NCBI GenBank assembly: GCA_022749755.1
Contig: CM040449.1
Span: 186,001 to 250,000 of the forward strand
From: Azadirachta indica
Lineage: Eukaryota; Streptophyta; Magnoliopsida; Sapindales; Meliaceae
DNA: 64,000 bases
Direction of reading: 5' to 3'
Every line of letters starts with the position of its first letter. The stretch's first letter is position 1. The notes under the pieces are model-generated. The model was not told the DNA's origin. It saw nothing but the letters and a program-made list of their open reading frames with translations, and did not search any database. Positions 33,181 through 47,626 of the stretch are shown here, one piece after another. Position numbers and translations under genes: made by a program.

Positions 33181-33231
33181 TTTAAAAAAAAAAAAAAAAA
33201 AAAAAATATTTAAAATATATAAAAATAATAT
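33181..33231. other. Palindrome spacer with A23 tract
   Basis: 51 bases between the arms: TTT, then 23 A (33184-33206), then an AT-only stretch. The immediate flanks TTGCCTTATATAATT and AATTATATAAGGCAA pair perfectly. Confidence 0.85.
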
Positions 33232-36200
33232 AATTATATAAGGCAACCCTATATAAGATAGCACTCATGAAAAATATAAATTAAATAAAACGTTCAAATT
33301 TTTAAAGTTTAGTTTATTAAATTAATCAATTTTAATAATTTTAAAAATACTTATAAAAATCTCAAAATAACAATTAAATTCCTGTCAATAATACCTATTT
33401 AATCAAAATAATTATTAAATTTTTAAATTTTAACAAAATAAATACATTTATCAAGAATACATTAATAATATAATATTTATTAATATACTATAATTTTTTA
33501 TTTTTTATTTTTATTATATTTTATACACTTTAACTATAAACAAATATAAATTTATGTTTATTAATATATTATAAATTTATATTAGATTAACATTTATTTA
33601 TGATTTATTTTATTTTTAATACTTAAATAATATTGAATTGCTAATATATTGTAAAATAAATAAATTTATTTTAATTATAATATATTAATTATAAATATTA
33701 TTATTATTTATAAAAAATATAAAAAAATTTGTAATATGTTAACAAATATTATATAATTAATGTACTAGAACATGATATTATGATGTATTTTATTAATGTA
33801 CTTTTGATAAATATATTGTATTTTTTCATAATTTAAAGATTTAATAATTTATTTTCTATCAAATAACTATTAATAATAGAGACATAATCGTTATTTTTAA
33901 ATAAATTAAAATTTTTATCAATATTTTTGAAACTATTAAGATTAATTATTCTAATAAACCAAAACTTAGAAACTTATATGTCCCTTTTTCCTAAAAAATT
34001 TATAATTAATATATATTATCAATGCAATGTTTACTTTTTTTTTATGGAATATAAATAAAATCTAGTTTCAATCATCTACCTTAGATTTCAATTAAAAAAT
34101 GAATAAAAGATTATTTAATTGTATATTAAAAATATTATAAAAACATAATATATCAAATCAATTATAAAAATTTATATGTAAAAATGATAAAAAATAAAAT
34201 ACCACTTAATATTATTTAAAGAAACTAAAAGTTGAAAATTTTTTTTAAATAATTTCCATCCTAAGCAAAATTCTCTCCTCATAAAAATAAGGGACCGTTC
34301 GAAGTTGAATATTTTTTTCAATTAAATTATTATACAACTTAAATAAATATATATAATTTTATAATAGTAATGTTACAATTCACCAATACAATTTTTTCAT
34401 ACCTTGTTATTTAATTAAACAGTATTTCAAATATCTTATTTATTTATTTTTTTTGCGTCTACTTCCCAAAAAAATTTGTGCTTGAAGTTAACCCTAGATT
34501 ATAGGCCAACAGAATTACAAGTCTTCTTGCCTCTATTAACCCAACTACCATTCTTCCTTTTCTAATTCTTTATAATTTCTTTTGAGTGTCCCTTTCAGAC
34601 GTGTTCAACAGGTAAGGCATCCCATCTCACCCAAGACACGTGGCTTGCATTTCTGGCCAACCCCAATTAGTAATCGAAAATATAATGTCCAGTTGAAAAA
34701 ATCATGCGGCAGTGGAGTTTCCACTTTATCATCTCAACACACGTGGCAGATGATCCTAGCAAATCGCAAGGCTTTCACATAATCAAAATCAGATGGGTCC
34801 CATGGCTTTCACACTCCTCTCTAGTCTCTCCTCTTTTCCAGGCGAAACATTGCCCTCAAGAAAAGAACCAGGCACGTGCAAATTCAATAAGGAAATCAAT
34901 TATGACGGCATGTGAGTGAAGAAGAAGGATTAAATTTAATAACATATTAACGGTCGGTAAATTTGGGTTAGAATTTCTGAAATTGTTGCCAATTTTGCCA
35001 TTAACCGTTGCTATCGATGATGATTTAAGGGGTCAAAACAGAAGACTGGAGTAATCAATTTTCAAGAAAGAATTGGAAATTTTAGTCCTTAGTACTAGTA
35101 CTATCACGTAGTGCGCACGATAAGTAAGAGGGTCAACTTATGAATTAATGTAATGGCTATCGTAATCATAATCAAAATCATCATCGTCAGAATTTCAAAT
35201 GCATACAAAACGCCTTCGACAAAAAGTATCGAATAATGCAACAGTATTGGTCCCTAATCCCTATTATCATCGATGCGTCCTTTGTTTTTATAATGAAAAT
35301 ATTAGCGAAGGACCATTTACTGCTGCTGTTTGGCAATGAGTCTGGATTACTCCAGGGAAAGGAGAATGAAGGGTTTGTTGGAATTTGGAATTAGTGGAAG
35401 AGTTGGGGGCGCAAAAACATTTATTTATTGTTGTTTCACATTCTGAATCATTACTGATGAACACGGGGTGTTTAGTGTTAGACCTCATGTATAGTGTAGG
35501 ATAGCCTTTGCTCACCTAACTTTTAAGCACAGAAATATATATGACATAAACACAAAACAAATGTCAAAGGAAAGTGATTGGCGAAGAACCAGATGGAACA
35601 CAGGTAGTGGGGCGCACTGAGAGTGTTGTGTGGTGTGGTGTGTTGTGGTGGGTTAATTTCGTTTTCAGTGGGAATGGAAGTTCATTCAGCATCTACTTAA
35701 TAAAAGTCTTCGCATTCTAAAACTATTGCCTGCGGCTTTGTGTTTCAAGCACTTAGATTCAGCGGCCAACTGTGAGCAGCCACCGGTTCTGGGACCAAAC
35801 CCCATTTATGAATTGAAATATTGGTTGCCCAAACTTTGTAATGATGTTGTATTATACTCATGTTTATAATTAGTGTACCAATATTGTCACTTCATTATGG
35901 CTCTCATGAAGTAGATTTTCAGTCTCTTCTTCATTAATGAGGATTATTGAACTTGATTTTAGTTCTTATCATTATTAATGTTTGTTAGAATATTTTACGA
36001 GCGTACTCTTTTGTTGAAGGAAACAGATTGAGCATTATAGCTTTATTGCATTCGACGCCCTTTCTCAATCTGTCATCTCGATACTAAGCATAATTTGATT
36101 GAAAACACAGTGGAAGCAGAAGAAACAACCGAAGTCAATCAATAGGAAATGACAATAGAAACTACTTCTCAACTAACGGTCTTAGCTTACGGAGCCGAAC

Positions 36201-38508
36201 CCCCAGATTCAAGTCTACAATTTGCACTTTCATTTGGGCCAGTTGGCCCAATAGCCGTAGTACCCATATGGTTTGACGTTCAACAAACACCGCAGCCATT
36301 CCTAAGGACACTCAATTGCCTTTAAATACAGCAGACGACAAGAGAAACAAAAGAATATTGAAGGTGTATTCCCTTGCACAGTGTCTTGTAATTCACTTTG
36401 GTCCAAATTTAGGTGGGATATGGAGTGGAGTAGTTTGGAGCCAACAAGAAGAAGACGACGCCGGATTTAATATTTATATAAGCAATAAATATTAGTGATA
36501 TAGTATAATACTAATATTAATATATATAGAAAATGCAAATGGGTTGGTGGCTAAGCTAACACTATTGATCACATGAAATGAACTTATCACAACTGACGAC
36601 CACCAAGATCGTAACAACATATTCAAATTGATAGCTCTTTTACCAGCATGCATCTTGATGATCATACAACGCGAGCAAACCAACATATGCTCTGAAATCA
36701 GACGAGACACTATATCATATAAATTCATTCACCCACAAATCTATGTATTATTGTTACATATTTTATAATTTTAAAAAGCCAAAAAAAACTAAAATATATA
36801 AAATATGTGATAATAATTTGATCATGTTATATTAGTTTATATGAATGGAGATTGTACAAGAATTTGTATGGTTTAACATTATTATTTTAGATATTAATTA
36901 CGTACTTTATATTTAATGTTACATCTAAAACTAACAATATATTTTTGAATTAATATTTAACAATTACGCATCTATTCTTAATAGTTTTTACTATATTATT
37001 AAAAAATACAGTTGTAACGCTTCAATTGTAAATAATAATGTATGAATTAAATCCTACCAAGTGTATCCAATCTTGTTTAATTAATAGTTCAAAAGAGTTC
37101 AAGAAAATGAAATAAATTAATTAAATAACAGCCAAGTTTAATTTCCCTACGTTATCCAATCTAGCGTTGAAATATTTTGGTAAACGGGCGAGATCAAATG
37201 AGGAAAGATTGCTTGCAAGAGAACCCATATATTGTTATTCGTACAATTATTAATTTTTATAAAACTTATATGATATTTGGCAAACTCTTATTTTTATTTT
37301 AACAGTTAATAATTGATTTTATGATAATTATACATAAAAAATTACTTTGTATTGTTTGACAAGGCATTATTCGTAAGATATTGAAGAAGCAAATTTATAA
37401 ATTATCAAAGTGGTATGGTGTATCCATGAATCTCATCTTAATCTGTAAAAAGATTGGTAAAACCATACAAGTATCAGATCGATGGAATCGAAGTCATTCA
37501 TATTCATACATGTGAATTAATTGGATTAGTAGTGGGTCTAACTGGAAACTCATTTCATCACGTCTGCCTTTCTTTTTTATTTCTATTAATTTCCTTTACA
37601 CATATATATATATATAATATAAAGTTGTGAATATTAGTATATATAATATAAAAGAATGTAATATCTAGGAAAGAATTATGATCTGGGAAAATTTGCCAGC
37701 TGTCAAATTGAATTTTCAATTTTATTGTGCCAGCTCCACTGTTTTGATCTGATCAGCTTTGCTTTGAAGGCCTGAGGAAGTTGCTAAGAACTTGGGGACG
37801 TAATGAGTACATATATTAAAGGGACCAGCTGGCCCACCGGCTTTTCTCTTTCCAAGTGTTTGATTATTCAGACTTTAGAATTAATCAAAGTAGTAATATG
37901 ACTGACTGACTGAGTGACTGACTGGACTGACAGCACCTGGTTCAACAAGTTGAGCCTACGGCTTACAATGTTGCAGCCTCAAGAAATTTCCTCGATCCGG
38001 GGTAATATGTAATAACACACCCCATTACCCATGTCGTTGGTGGGATAGATAGCTAGCTAGCTAGCTAGCTAGCCTAGGAGCTCAAAATTGCCAGAATGTT
38101 TCTGCGCTGGCCACTGTTACATGTGGAATTTTTGTCTTTATCATTAAACAAAGACAAAAATAAACAAACCCTTTTAAGACTTGCAATACAACAAATAAAA
38201 TTAGCTATATTGATTTCTTAATTTGTACATACAAGAGAATAGAGATCCCTACATACCACACATACATACATACATACATACATACATACATACATGCATA
38301 CAGAAAAATTACACGCGTACTTCATTTCAATTTCTATGTTTTTCTTCTTATATATTATTTCTTTGAATCAATACTCTCTTTTTCTCTTTGTTGAAGGAAG
38401 TTTTACAGCTAAATAATCCTATTCTATGAAGAAAATGAAAATGAAGGAAAGAATGAGCATAAAATAGCAAAAAGGGAAGAGCAGCTAGCGGAAATGATCC
38501 ATTAATAG
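33232..38508. other. Mirror of intergenic DNA 27908-33180
   Basis: Contains the mirror of the AT-rich axis flank, the three-G-box cluster (near 34634-34877), and simple repeats (near 37905-38075 and 38261-38294). No gene supported. Confidence 0.5.
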
Positions 38509-39012
38509 CTATCCAGTAACTGTGATCTCCCTCATAGTTCTAGAATGCACCAAGCCCTCATCTATCTTCTTGCTTTTTGGACGAAGTAATTTGGAGAAGA
38601 GCCCGGCTTTCTTCTTCTTGCCATTGGCATCGCCTTCTTTATTTTTCATTCTCGGAACAAAAACCAATGATCTACTCTTCGTTAACACATTCTTGCTACC
38701 AAACAACAAAGTCGACAGAGAATGCTTTCCCTCAGTGGTAAAGCGATACCGATGCAATGGTGAAGAGCAAGAAGAAGCTGAGGATGAAGAATAGTAAGAA
38801 GATAAAGAAGAGGAAGAAGAATAAGAAGAACCCATTGTAGTAGTAGTAATATAGCTACGTGAAGTTGATGATAACTGAGAGAGCTTTTCCCTTAAACAAA
38901 TAGAGCAGACGCCTGGTGATTGCTTGTGTTTAGGGTGCTTTTTGCAGCGAGGATCCGCCTTTGATCGGCCACCAACATCCTTCGACGATTTTCTGAGCAC
39001 GAGGTTTGCCAT
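38509..39012 (-). CDS. Small Ser-rich CxxH...CxxC protein, right copy
   Basis: Encodes the same 167 residues as the left-arm gene at 27404-27907, with no amino-acid difference. The TATA box is mirrored near 39055-39062, 43 bases upstream of the ATG. If the palindrome is real, this is a fully intact duplicate gene pair transcribed toward the axis from both sides. Confidence 0.72.
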   Translation of the reverse strand: MANLVLRKSSKDVGGRSKADPRCKKHPKHKQSPGVCSICLREKLSQLSSTSRSYITTTTMGSSYSSSSSLSSYYSSSSASSCSSPLHRYRFTTEGKHSLSTLLFGSKNVLTKSRSLVFVPRMKNKEGDANGKKKKAGLFSKLLRPKSKKIDEGLVHSRTMREITVTG

Positions 39013-40931
39013 TTTGGAATTCTCTTGGGTTTGCGTTTGGTCAAGGTGTGGAAGTATATATAGAAATGTGTATGGTTCATTTCCATGATAGTTCATGGGA
39101 GGTTCTTTGGGTTTTCTTTTAAAATATAGCTCTTTTGACGGTTTGTGTAAAAGTTGAAAAGTTGGTTGGAAGTATAAATCAACGGTTGTGATTTGGAAAG
39201 ATGAGTCTTGTGGGCCCCGCTCTAAGATTTGAGTGGTTGTCTTTGATGGTTTAAGTTAACGGTGAAGTGTGGATTTGGATTTATGAGAACGAAACCTTTA
39301 ACAAGGGCGGCGTGAAAAGTCGAGCGTTCACATAGAAAAAAGGCAGGCGTGGACACTATCAATGACTACAAAACGGCGACGTTTTAGATCCTAACCATGC
39401 TGGAAAGTTGAAAACGTATAAAATGGGACGTCGGTTAATTAGCATGTCTACAAAAAACAGGGAAAATGTCCGCCAAACGTAAGCTTGCATGCGCTGGTCT
39501 CTTTCGGTGCAGCCAATAATATTTTGCCACGATGTCCACTCTCAACAGATTTTAAAATAACTTGTTAAAGAATAAAATAACAATAATAAATAAAAAAAAG
39601 TCTCTCAATTTGAAGCAACTAAAATTTCGCCATGCCCTAAGTTGAAAAAAAATTATATTTTAACTCCATTTAATTTATCGTTCGAACAATTAAAAGAAAA
39701 GGGAAAAGGAATCAGAGGGCCCTCCAGCGAATGTGAGAATGACATGTTACCCATTCCTTAAGCTTCAAAAATTCATTAATCTAATTAGGTGTCTAACAAA
39801 TTACATTAATTTTTGTTATTCGAATTGTTTAAAATGCACAAGGATTTAATTCAAATAGAATACACGTGTTAAATGCGGTGTTGTGGTATGATATTGTAAC
39901 AGATTCACACGTGTGAATCGTGCATATAGTATAGAACATACATCACTATTTTGGTCCCATAGCACGCAAATTAAACTTTTAACGAAGGCAAGGCAAATCT
40001 CAAATTGGCTTGTTGCTGCCTTTTAACATTGATTAAATAAAAAGCAGTTTAATTTCGATTCAAATGAAATGACCCTGGAAAATCACAAGAGAACTGAAGC
40101 CGACATAACTATTATTATTTAATGAACAGTGTAGAAGACATGTACTTTCTCACTACACAGATCAGGGATAGCAGAAAAGCAAAAGTAGGTAGGAAATAAT
40201 AAATTAAAAGTATAGAACAACTTGAATACAATGTCAAAGTGCTTGGGGTCTTGCTAATCTTGGACAAACATTTTATTATAACGCGGAAACTGGCTATGCC
40301 TTTGGCTCTCTCGCACTTTAACACTGCACTTTTGAGTTCCTTCCGGGTTCCAGATTTCCAGGCACAAAGGCCCATACCCCCATCTGTAATCAAGCCTTTG
40401 TCTCACTGTCCTATTCCTCTACTGTATCTCTTTTTTTTCGGAAGTTTCATAAGGTAGAAGCTAATGTAGATGCTTTCTTTGTTATTGATAGCCCTGCCCG
40501 CTTTCTTTTTAATATGAAATTGACTTCCTAACTAAACACCCTGCTCATCTCATATTGGCATGCATACATTATTGGCTGTTCTGCTTTACCCTGTAAGTAA
40601 AAAACTGAAGAGGGTTTATGTGAAATGTAATTCCAAAATGTGAAACATCAGTGTTGAACTTGACAGCAAAAGTTACAAACTTTTCTACCATCCCCTTGGG
40701 TTTCACTGTAACTCAAAATCCATTTCTCTCTCTCTTCCAGTTTCGCGTCACGAGATCATGTCCAACTTGAAATACACTGCATATGACTGCAGCAGTTGTT
40801 GAAAAACCATAAAATCTTCTCTCTTTCTATAATTGTTTAGATGATTCAGCAGCCTCGGCCGTTTTTTTTTTTTTTTTTTTTTCGAGCATCGAGCTACGTA
40901 TAGTTTGAGCCTCATGTAAAATTTAAGGCAA

Positions 40932-43176
40932 TGCGAAAACGATATTAGATATCGTTCTAAAATATATTTTATATATTTAAAGAATAGAGACTCACGAAGA
41001 AAAATATAATTCATACAGAATTAGTCGAAGAAAATATTATTAATTGAATGAATTAATTAGTTAAAATTAATAAATAATAAGTCTATTTGTACTAAAATAT
41101 ATATATATATCCTAAAAGAACTAAGGATTCTCATAAAAAAAGAATTTAATTAAAATTAAAATAATAACTAGAATACTACTTGTACAATAAAATCAAATAA
41201 AAATTCTAATTAAAATAAGAAATCAAAATATAACTCAAAGTAAACTTTGTAATTTATTTAACCCCTACTTTTTGTCCTGCATTAATTATCCTCTTCTTAG
41301 AAATAAACTCGTTCTCGAGTTTGTAGCAATTAAAAGATTATTTGGAAGATGAAACTTATAGTAAAAGAACTCTTCAATCAATGCATGAAATCTGGATTAT
41401 TTGTTGTAATTAAATTGTCTTGTAACTTATTTGTAATCTTTTATCTTCTCAATAATTTGAAAACAACCAACTTCTGTTTCCTTGTACTTTTCTTTGAAGA
41501 TGTACAATGAATTTGATTTTTGCCTAAAAGAACTATCTTAAACTTTCTTTGACCAGATCTTGCCTTGCCCAATTTGAATTCCAGTTATTTCCATCTTCTC
41601 AACTTAATTATCTTTAATAACAATTTTGTCTTCCTTTACTTGAATAAGTAAAACCATATCAATCATCTTATTTTTGTAAGCAACTTGTTCAGCTTCAAAT
41701 GTCTTCAAAAACATATTGTTCAGTATTGGTGTCACGTTTAATTTTTTTGGAATCTTCTTCTACAAGATCAACCTCACCAATATAAGCAAGTTTCTCTTTT
41801 ACAATAGAATTATGTTGTACCTTGGAATCTTTTCGTACAATATCTTCTTTATCGATCGCTTTCTCGTTAGAGTTATGTCGTAGACACAACGGATTTGCTT
41901 TTTTTATAGCTTGATCTTAACCTTGATATTTTCTTCTTCTAATCATTAACTCATCTCGTGAAGCAATGTAATCGCATTGTCAAAATCATAAATGTAGTGT
42001 GAATAACCTTGCTTTCTTGTGTTTGCACGCAATCCCTTTAAACAATTCCTTTAAAAATCTTTCAAGCAACTAGTTTTCTGATTTGGGATAGTGAAGATGA
42101 GCAAAAAGTCTTTAAATTTCACAAATATATTTTTCAATCAATCTTCGTCCTTGTTGACAATTTTTAAATTGATCTAGCAACATATTAATATAATATTGAG
42201 GGATGAAAAATCTTTACTACTTTTTCTTCATATAATACCAAATATGAATTTTACTCTTTCCTTGCTGAAATCGTTCTATCTATAATTGTCTCCACAATAT
42301 AAATATAAATCTATTCAACTTATACGATGCAATATGAACATGATCTTCTTCAAAAATATTATCAATAATGAAGTCTTGAATATAAAAATCTAAGTAAAGA
42401 CATCCTCCGGATCTTAAACAATGCCATCAAAGCATAGAAGATCAATGAAAAACTGTCGAATATTCATCGTTCATAATAGTCAACACTAATTCTTTATCAT
42501 CTCCCCTTGATCGTTGAATGGTAATGGAAAATGGTGGTAAGTGCTTGATTGTCGAACAGTGATGGAAGAATGGTGGTGTTCAGGGTGGCATGTGGCAATA
42601 AAAGGCAGCTAGTAGTAGTTTTTTAGGCGAATGGTTTTTTCTTTTTCAATTTTTTTTTTTTTTTTGGTATTTTGGGCTATTGATTTTTTTTCGAATTTTT
42701 TTGGTAGAAAGGAGGTTTTATGGGTGTGGTTGATGAGTAATTGTTTTCTAGGTAGAAAGAAAGATTTATAAATGTGGTTGATGAGTAGTTGCAGATGATG
42801 GATTTGGATCACAAAATCGACTCGTCTATTACAGAAGTCGATATTAGATGTCATTTTAACGTACGTTTTGAATATTCAAGAATAAGGACTTCAGGAAGGC
42901 AAAGATAAATAATTCACATAGGATTAACTGAAAAAAAATATTATTTATTAAATGAATTATTTGGTTGAAACTAATGCATAATAAGTTTATTTATACTAAT
43001 ATATATCCTAAAAGAAGTAAGGATTCCCATGAACAAGAAATTTAATTAAAACTAAAATAATAACTAGAATCCTGCTTATAATAAAATTTAAGTGAAAATT
43101 TTAATTAAAATAAAAAATTAAAATATAACTTAAAATAAACTTTCTAATTTATTTTATCTCTACCTTTTGTCTTGCA
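40932..43176 (-). mobile_element. Short LTR retrotransposon, right copy
   Basis: Mirror of 23246-25490 with the same truncated internal region. LTRs are at 42832-43176 (5') and 40932-41281 (3'). It occupies the same relative site, so the element was present before the arms diverged. Several substitutions separate the two copies, for example in the 5' LTR near 43060. Confidence 0.7.
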
Positions 43177-46100
43177 CAAAGGAATGGGCAATATGAATCA
43201 GCATTATGTCAATAACTTAGAAAGCACAAATCTCAAGTAGGAAACAAACATAGCTATGACTGTGTGTTTGGTATCAGTGTGATGGGCACTTCCCTATTCA
43301 AGTCCTGCCAGTGATGGCTGATGAAGGGATCATGAACAATAAATGTCGTCCGTTACCAGACCGAATATTTAGAACGAGGAATGCCCCATGAACAAATGGG
43401 AAATGGTCTGATTAGCCGGTGTTCCACAGCATCAAGTCACAATAGAACTTGAATGTTAAGCTCAACAAATCTATATATATATTAGCAACGACAGTAGTAG
43501 AATTAATTACTGGCACAAGTTTAAGAACAGTGAGCGAAGAGGAAAAACCAGAGCTTTATTTAGCCATGTGAAGAAGTCAGAGCCCTCCAGTTTCGGAGTT
43601 CATGAAGAGCACAGAATTTACGCAAACCTCAATATGTGAGGCATGAGCCTCGTGAGAGCTTCTTGTTTACTTACCAATACATTGAACATCTAGGACTATG
43701 TCTCCACGTATTTATGAATTCCTTTTCTCAAAATTTAAGGACGATCTAATGCAGAAGCTTATACCATCTCCTTCAAACTAATATGTTTTCCTTAAATTGC
43801 CACCATTAATCTCCTCAGATTAATCTTCAATATCTAACATACACATTTAGGCTTGAAAAGGGTAGCAAGCAAAATCAAAATTGGGAGCAATTGAACTGAA
43901 CCTTTAGGAGTATGGAAATGGAAGCCAGTTGACTTGCAACCTTTCCTTTGTCTTATATAACCTCAAGGTGGACTTTTCGATGATAGAATGTCCAGGTGAT
44001 GAGGTACTCTTTCTGAGCATTGCTCTTCCTATGTTACCAAAGGCATCTTGATTCTCCCTCTTTTAAAACAATAAATAAACCCTAAAAACCAAGAATACAG
44101 CGTCATTACACTCGACTCAGCCCATTAACAATATAGAGCGGTGACAATTGTTTAGCATTGGATTGCAAGAGTCTTCATATATGTCATCAAAACAAAATCA
44201 GTTTTTGACCAAAGCCAGAGATAGTTTACATGAAATAATCAGTCTTCTTGTTGGAAACATTCTCACAGCCTACTAATCGTTTAATTTTCAAGGCGATAAT
44301 CAACGATCGACCGCCGGGCTGAGGGAAGCTTCACCTTCACGGCATATTATAATGCTAACATTATAAATAATTTTGTGAAATAAAATTCATGGGCCCAAAG
44401 GCCCGGTCAAATTAAACGGAAGAAGCCCCAAAACTCAATGGGCCTCATCAGCCCAAGTTGTAATTTTGTCATAAAAATTCCATTAATATCACAGTTTCGC
44501 GCAACTGAATATTTTTGCGTAAACAAAATTTAATTTGACAATACTTTCTACAACGAGTATTATTTAAGTACATAAACTATCTAAAGAAATAAAACAAAAT
44601 TAGACGAGACATATGATAATTAAGTATCCCATACTCGCTCATTGATGTGTTTGGCAATTTATTCTAAAAGTACTACTTTGAGTAATTTTTAAATTAGCAT
44701 CTAATTAAATATTTTTTTTTCAAATTAGCACTTGACACTTAAAAATACATTACAAGTCATATTCAATATTTAGTTACACATTTAAACACTTAATTTAACA
44801 TTAAAATTTACTGTAAATATTTTTATAATTGATATTTAAATAATAATTATTTTTTTTGTAAAAATTGCTAAAAAGAAAAGAATTAAAAAATATTGGAGAT
44901 GAAACTCAGCATAATATATTCATACAATTTATATTTTCCTTTAAAAAAAACTTTTTTCCTTTTCTTTTTAATGAAAAGAAAGGAGTGTAATAAATTGACG
45001 TTGATTAATTAACAAACGTGAGAATGACAAGAAATATGTGTTGCCTGATTAGGAACAGCCTCGATCGGCAAAATTTTCTTCTTCTGATTTCGAGGGAGTG
45101 AGGTCACTTCTCTTATTGCTTATTCGACTAAGAACAACAAATAGACTGACGATGACATTACATAGATGATTTCTAGAGTACCCTAAAGACCTCTATAAAT
45201 ATATATATATATATATATATACCCCCACACAACTACAAGTTATCGTGCAAATAAATGATAAATAAAAATTATTAATTCCATTTAATGGGATTGACTATTA
45301 CATATATATAAAATTTCTAAATTTGGATTTTATGTTTTAAATTGTAGGTTAGGTTTTCCACGTTTTGTCTTCTAACTCTAGTGTTTTGTTAATTGTTTCA
45401 AATTTTATATTCAAGCTTTTAATTTTTATGCGAAAAGTTTTAAGTTGTTAATTGGGTAAATTATTTATTTTATAGAATATATTTAGTGTTTATTTATTTT
45501 TTAATTTGAAGTCTCAATTTAATTTATTTTTAGTTATGAATATATTTTAAAAGTGTTTATTTTTTAATTTAATATTAAAATTTTGATATTTATGTCTAAA
45601 TAAAATAAGTTAAATTTTTTAACTTAACCATAAAGTCTACAATCTATATAAATTTTGTGTAAAATTTATATTTATTTATTTGATGATAGATAAAATTACT
45701 AGTTTTCAAAAGTTATAAGTAAAAAAATAAACATATTATTCAGAATTTGATTTATGTATTCAGATTTATTCATATTTTAGACATTCAAATTTGACATAAA
45801 AAAATAAACGTGCTTACAAGTAAACACTAATTTTTTGGGAGAAATTTTTTCTTTTATTAATATTTAATACTAGTGAAAAAGCTACTTAACTTTAGAAATT
45901 AAAGTCACAACTTTCACTTTTATTGGTGGATCGGAATGTTGAGTGTTATGATTGATTGACGTTAAATTTTAGACATGAAATAAAAATAAATATTTATCAA
46001 ACAATTTGAATATTTTACATTTAAAATTGAATTGAAACGTATCATTCCCAAAAAATATCCTCAGAAGTATATACTTGATGATGAATTCTATTGTCTAGTG

Positions 46101-47626
46101 ATAAGCTCAAATCCGAGTAAGCAGCAAAATGAGGACAGATGAATGATGAATCAACAACTTGGGTTTTTGTCTCTTAACTAATCTTTCTTGCAAGTTGCAA
46201 ATTTCTCATGTTCGGGTAGAAAATATAAGTGCTTTAATTTTTAATTGTCTCAAGTAAAGACAATTTGCTTGACTTGAACTATTTATTCACTTGGCGTTAA
46301 CAGTTTCATGATATCTGTAAACCGAGGAACAGATACACATAAATATGTAAATATATTGCAAATCATATTATAAATTTATGTAACAAAGAAAAAGAAGGGG
46401 ATGAATGTAAGTGAAGCTTGAAAACATTCCTTGTGCTCGTAGATCATGGTATAAGGATGAATTGCTAGGAATCAGGATGGTTTTTGGAGATGCACAGAAA
46501 GAATCAATGATTGAAGAAGGTGAAGAAGAAACGTCATCAAATGGGGAAAATGAAGCCTAGAGGAATAGCTAGATTCCCTTGGCACAGAGCAGTAGTAAAA
46601 AGAGTCAAAGATTGATGACAAGTGGGGTCTAACTTCTGACAACATATAAAAAAAAAAAAAAAAAGACTTTGGAAAATGAGCTATCTATGACTCTCGTCAT
46701 TCACCTAGCTTTTTCCCGTCTCTTTCCCCCCACCCGCACCCCCACACACAATACACCAGTCATTTTCTTTATTCTCCTTCTTCATCTCTCAGTCCCACCA
46801 TTGCCAGTAACTATTAACACAATTGAAAGAGACTTTTGTCCTCTTCGTCTCCACTTGTTCAACTGCTTTAGTATTCATCACGCCAACCGGGTGGTTTTGG
46901 GTTTAACCTACTGTTTTAATGTAATTAGCCTGTTGTGTGCAAGTAAATGAATAGTGTAGGTGATTAACGATGAAATGAAATAGATGTTAATGGCTAATAG
47001 AAGTTTTTTTTTATGTCACCTTGCTCGGGGGGATGGTGGGGGAGTATGTATTGGGCGTAGTGCAGTCAATGCAGAAAGTGGTGCCACTAGTTCAAAAGAG
47101 CTTTTCTTTTGTTATGTACACTACTAGTGTGGCAAATTCTTGCTTGTAGTGTCGGCTCTTGCAATTCAATTTAGCTACCGGTGAGGATACGCTTTTTACC
47201 AACCACATGAATTTGATAGCCGCCCACAACTATGATAGAGTTTCAGTGGAAAACAGCTTTCCATACCTTCTTTAAAGTTTTTAAAATTTACCACTTGTTT
47301 TTACAAACTATTGTTGCACAGCTCATTTGATTGCATTTCCACGGAAAACTTAGCAAATTCCCAGCGTTTATTTGTTGAAGAACTTTTGAACAGAAACAAT
47401 ATTGAATATCAGTTTGCTTATCATAGAGGCGCTGGATTTTTACTCCATCTAATAAGAGACGTATCAAACTGCTACCTTGCTGGTACTTGTTGCGAGTAAT
47501 GCTATTTTTTAGCATAGAGTTCACTGGATACATTTTTTTGACATTTTGGGAATATAACTTAAAGCCAGATTACAAAACTTGAAACTATACTATTATTCTT
47601 TTTGTTTAAGGAGAATTTTCAGTAGT
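43177..47626. other. Mirror of intergenic DNA 18786-23245
   Basis: Contains the mirrored promoter-like TGGGCC/telo-box cluster near 44065-44450 and AT-rich sequence. No gene supported. Confidence 0.4.

Noticed and set aside
40748..41014. 88-residue frame present only in the right arm
   Set aside because: It depends on the variable T21/A13 homopolymer and gives a poly-Lys run; it overlaps the LTR end.
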